The position numbers were made by a program, and so were the translations under genes. Positions 24,018 to 24,596 of a DNA stretch of 24,596 bases are shown here, one piece after another; positions within the stretch are counted from its first letter, which is position 1; each line of letters starts with the position of its first letter. The notes beneath the pieces were generated by a model, which searched no databases, had not been told where the DNA came from, and worked only from the letters and a program-made list of their open reading frames with translations. This DNA is from a virus, in IMG/VR virus record IMGVR_UViG_3300035670_001193, positions 1 to 24,596 of that record; one strand, written 5' to 3'.

Positions 24018-24430
24018 GTGATATCCACCGTTACTGAACCAAGTGCAGAAGTGCCTTCAAGTCCGGTTACTGAAAAAGAAGTGTTGGGTACAACAACTGA
24101 ACCAATAGCGCCTGTAGCGCTGACCCCGGCGGGGACAATAACAATTAAACGTGTGGGGGTAATATCAAAGAGAGTCTGACCTGCTTCTACATAGACCTTT
24201 ACGTTTGTAGCAATACTTAGCAGGTTGTTGCCGTCAGTAGCCACCCAGTTAAACAGCGAACGGCAAATGCCTAAGAACTCAGAAGTAGTGTAGCGCTCCC
24301 ACCCACCAATCTTTTCGGGGAACCCCGAGCGGAAACGCACCTTGTCGCACTCGTACCAGCCCCCTTCAGACGCATAGTTCGTCTGGTCTCTATTGATGCC
24401 GGGTTTGAGTACGAGCTTGGATAAGGCCAT
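24014..24430 (-). CDS. N-terminal part of split stabilization/tail nozzle-like protein, 138 aa
   Basis: The start (MALSKLVLKPGINRDQTNYA) and the following EGGWYECDKVRFRSGFPEK, IGGWERYT and CRSLFNWVATDGNNLLSIAT are what I expect at the front of the protein whose body is encoded next. From residue 102 it changes to two copies of a short repeat (GVSATGAIGSVVV and GLEGTSALGSVTV) and stops at TGA 24014-24016. No clear Shine-Dalgarno precedes ATG 24430, but a stop codon lies two bases upstream (TAA-AA-ATG), so translation may continue from the upstream frame. It probably assembles with the 521-residue product in the virion. Confidence 0.75.
   Translation of the reverse strand: MALSKLVLKPGINRDQTNYASEGGWYECDKVRFRSGFPEKIGGWERYTTSEFLGICRSLFNWVATDGNNLLSIATNVKVYVEAGQTLFDITPTRLIVIVPAGVSATGAIGSVVVPNTSFSVTGLEGTSALGSVTVDIT
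24026..24127 (-). repeat. two-copy GVSATG-type repeat at the end of the 138-residue protein
   Basis: Residues 102-114 and 123-135 share the pattern G-(V/L)-x-(A/G)-T-x-A-(I/L)-G-S-V-x-V with a spacing of 21 residues. Such units recur in phage tail and fibre proteins. Here they occupy the exact point where the reading frame breaks. Confidence 0.7.
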
Positions 24431-24432
24431 TT

Positions 24433-24596
24433 TTATTGGGCGTTTGTTTGATTTTTTATTACTTGGTACGCATCTCGGCAGGAGTTGTACGCGGCTTGGA
24501 GTCGTTCGGCGTCGGCAGCATACCCCGCAAGAAATTCTGCATCTGGTCTAGCCAACTGCGCTCCGGTGCATCCAACAACATCTCCGGTACTGTCGG
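24433..24596 (-). CDS. C-terminal end of a gene entering from the right edge (helical; spanin-like?)
   Basis: This frame is open from the edge (first full codon at 24594) for 53 codons and ends two bases before the next gene's ATG, the tight packing typical of this phage. The visible part is helical, with two cysteines (VVGCTGAQLARPDAEF, then LQAAYNSCRDAYQVIKNQ). It could be the coiled-coil end of an inner-membrane spanin (Rz-like). The membrane segment that would prove this lies outside the window. It overlaps a second open frame. Confidence 0.5.
   Translation of the reverse strand, partial: DSTGDVVGCTGAQLARPDAEFLAGYAADAERLQAAYNSCRDAYQVIKNQTNAQ
24459..24596 (-). CDS. second, nested open frame at the right edge (proline-rich)
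   Basis: A different frame is also open from the edge for 45 codons to TAA 24459-24461. It is proline-rich at the end (MLPTPNDSKPRTTPAEMRTK). Relative to the helical frame it is +1 and ends 26 bases earlier, as an Rz1-like outer-membrane spanin does relative to Rz. It may instead be the only real gene here, or chance. An internal ATG at 24581 has no usable ribosome site. Confidence 0.35.
   Translation of the reverse strand, partial: PTVPEMLLDAPERSWLDQMQNFLRGMLPTPNDSKPRTTPAEMRTK

Noticed and set aside
24011-24080. Programmed -1 frameshift joining the 138- and 521-residue frames
   Set aside because: The second frame is closed by a TGA shortly upstream, leaving only about 14 codons of overlap in which no X-XXY-YYZ slippery run is present. 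The CTTTTTC run lies before that stop. Stop-start coupling explains the arrangement better.
1-24596. tRNA genes, integrase or attachment site
   Set aside because: No cloverleaf-like segment or recombinase motif was noticed, and there is almost no noncoding space. A tRNA search program would settle the first point.

Overview
This window is part of a tailed double-stranded DNA phage genome (Caudoviricetes), probably podovirus-like. It is almost fully coding. No stretch over about 100 bases lacks a gene, and neighbouring genes usually overlap or touch (ATGA, TAATG and TGATG junctions). I see no rRNA, tRNA, CRISPR array, integrase, insertion sequence or bacterial housekeeping operon. The Shine-Dalgarno sites and one sigma70-like promoter point to a bacterial host. 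The style of the virion proteins resembles uncultured aquatic phages, but that is a recollection of family style, not a search result. The host cannot be named from this sequence.

Left arm (1-11198, + strand): early and replication genes. It opens with a run of small genes (21-958): two charged proteins, a small conserved-looking protein, a one-helix membrane peptide, a coiled coil and a small membrane or secreted protein. Next come a cysteine-rich HNH-like protein, a NrdR-like zinc-ribbon protein, a DUF3310 protein and an unknown. The replication and recombination block follows: a family A DNA polymerase with 3'-5' exonuclease, a small unknown, a Cas4/AddB-like PD-(D/E)XK nuclease with four cysteines, an HNH endonuclease and an SNF2-type helicase. 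A likely promoter at 6697-6725 restarts transcription for a coiled-coil protein, a candidate zinc-bearing ssDNA-binding protein with an acidic tail, an HTH protein and a 944-residue primase-helicase. Together these give most of a self-made replisome: priming and unwinding, synthesis with proofreading, strand protection, and end or branch processing.

Junction (11199-11300): the two arms converge. A GC-rich hairpin with a T-run ends the left arm, and its T-run overlaps the stop codon of the last right-arm gene.

Right arm (24596-11301, - strand, read right to left): late structural genes. Two overlapping open frames run off the right edge and may be a nested spanin pair. Then come a two-gene version of a stabilization or tail-type protein (138 + 521 residues), a beta-sandwich-like protein, three glycine- and alanine-rich virion proteins that share a short glycine motif, and a 2115-residue polyvalent protein. 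That last protein carries an HExxH metallopeptidase motif, a PLxRFG motif and hydrophobic segments near its C-terminus, and is probably injected with the DNA. Terminase, portal and capsid genes are not in the window.
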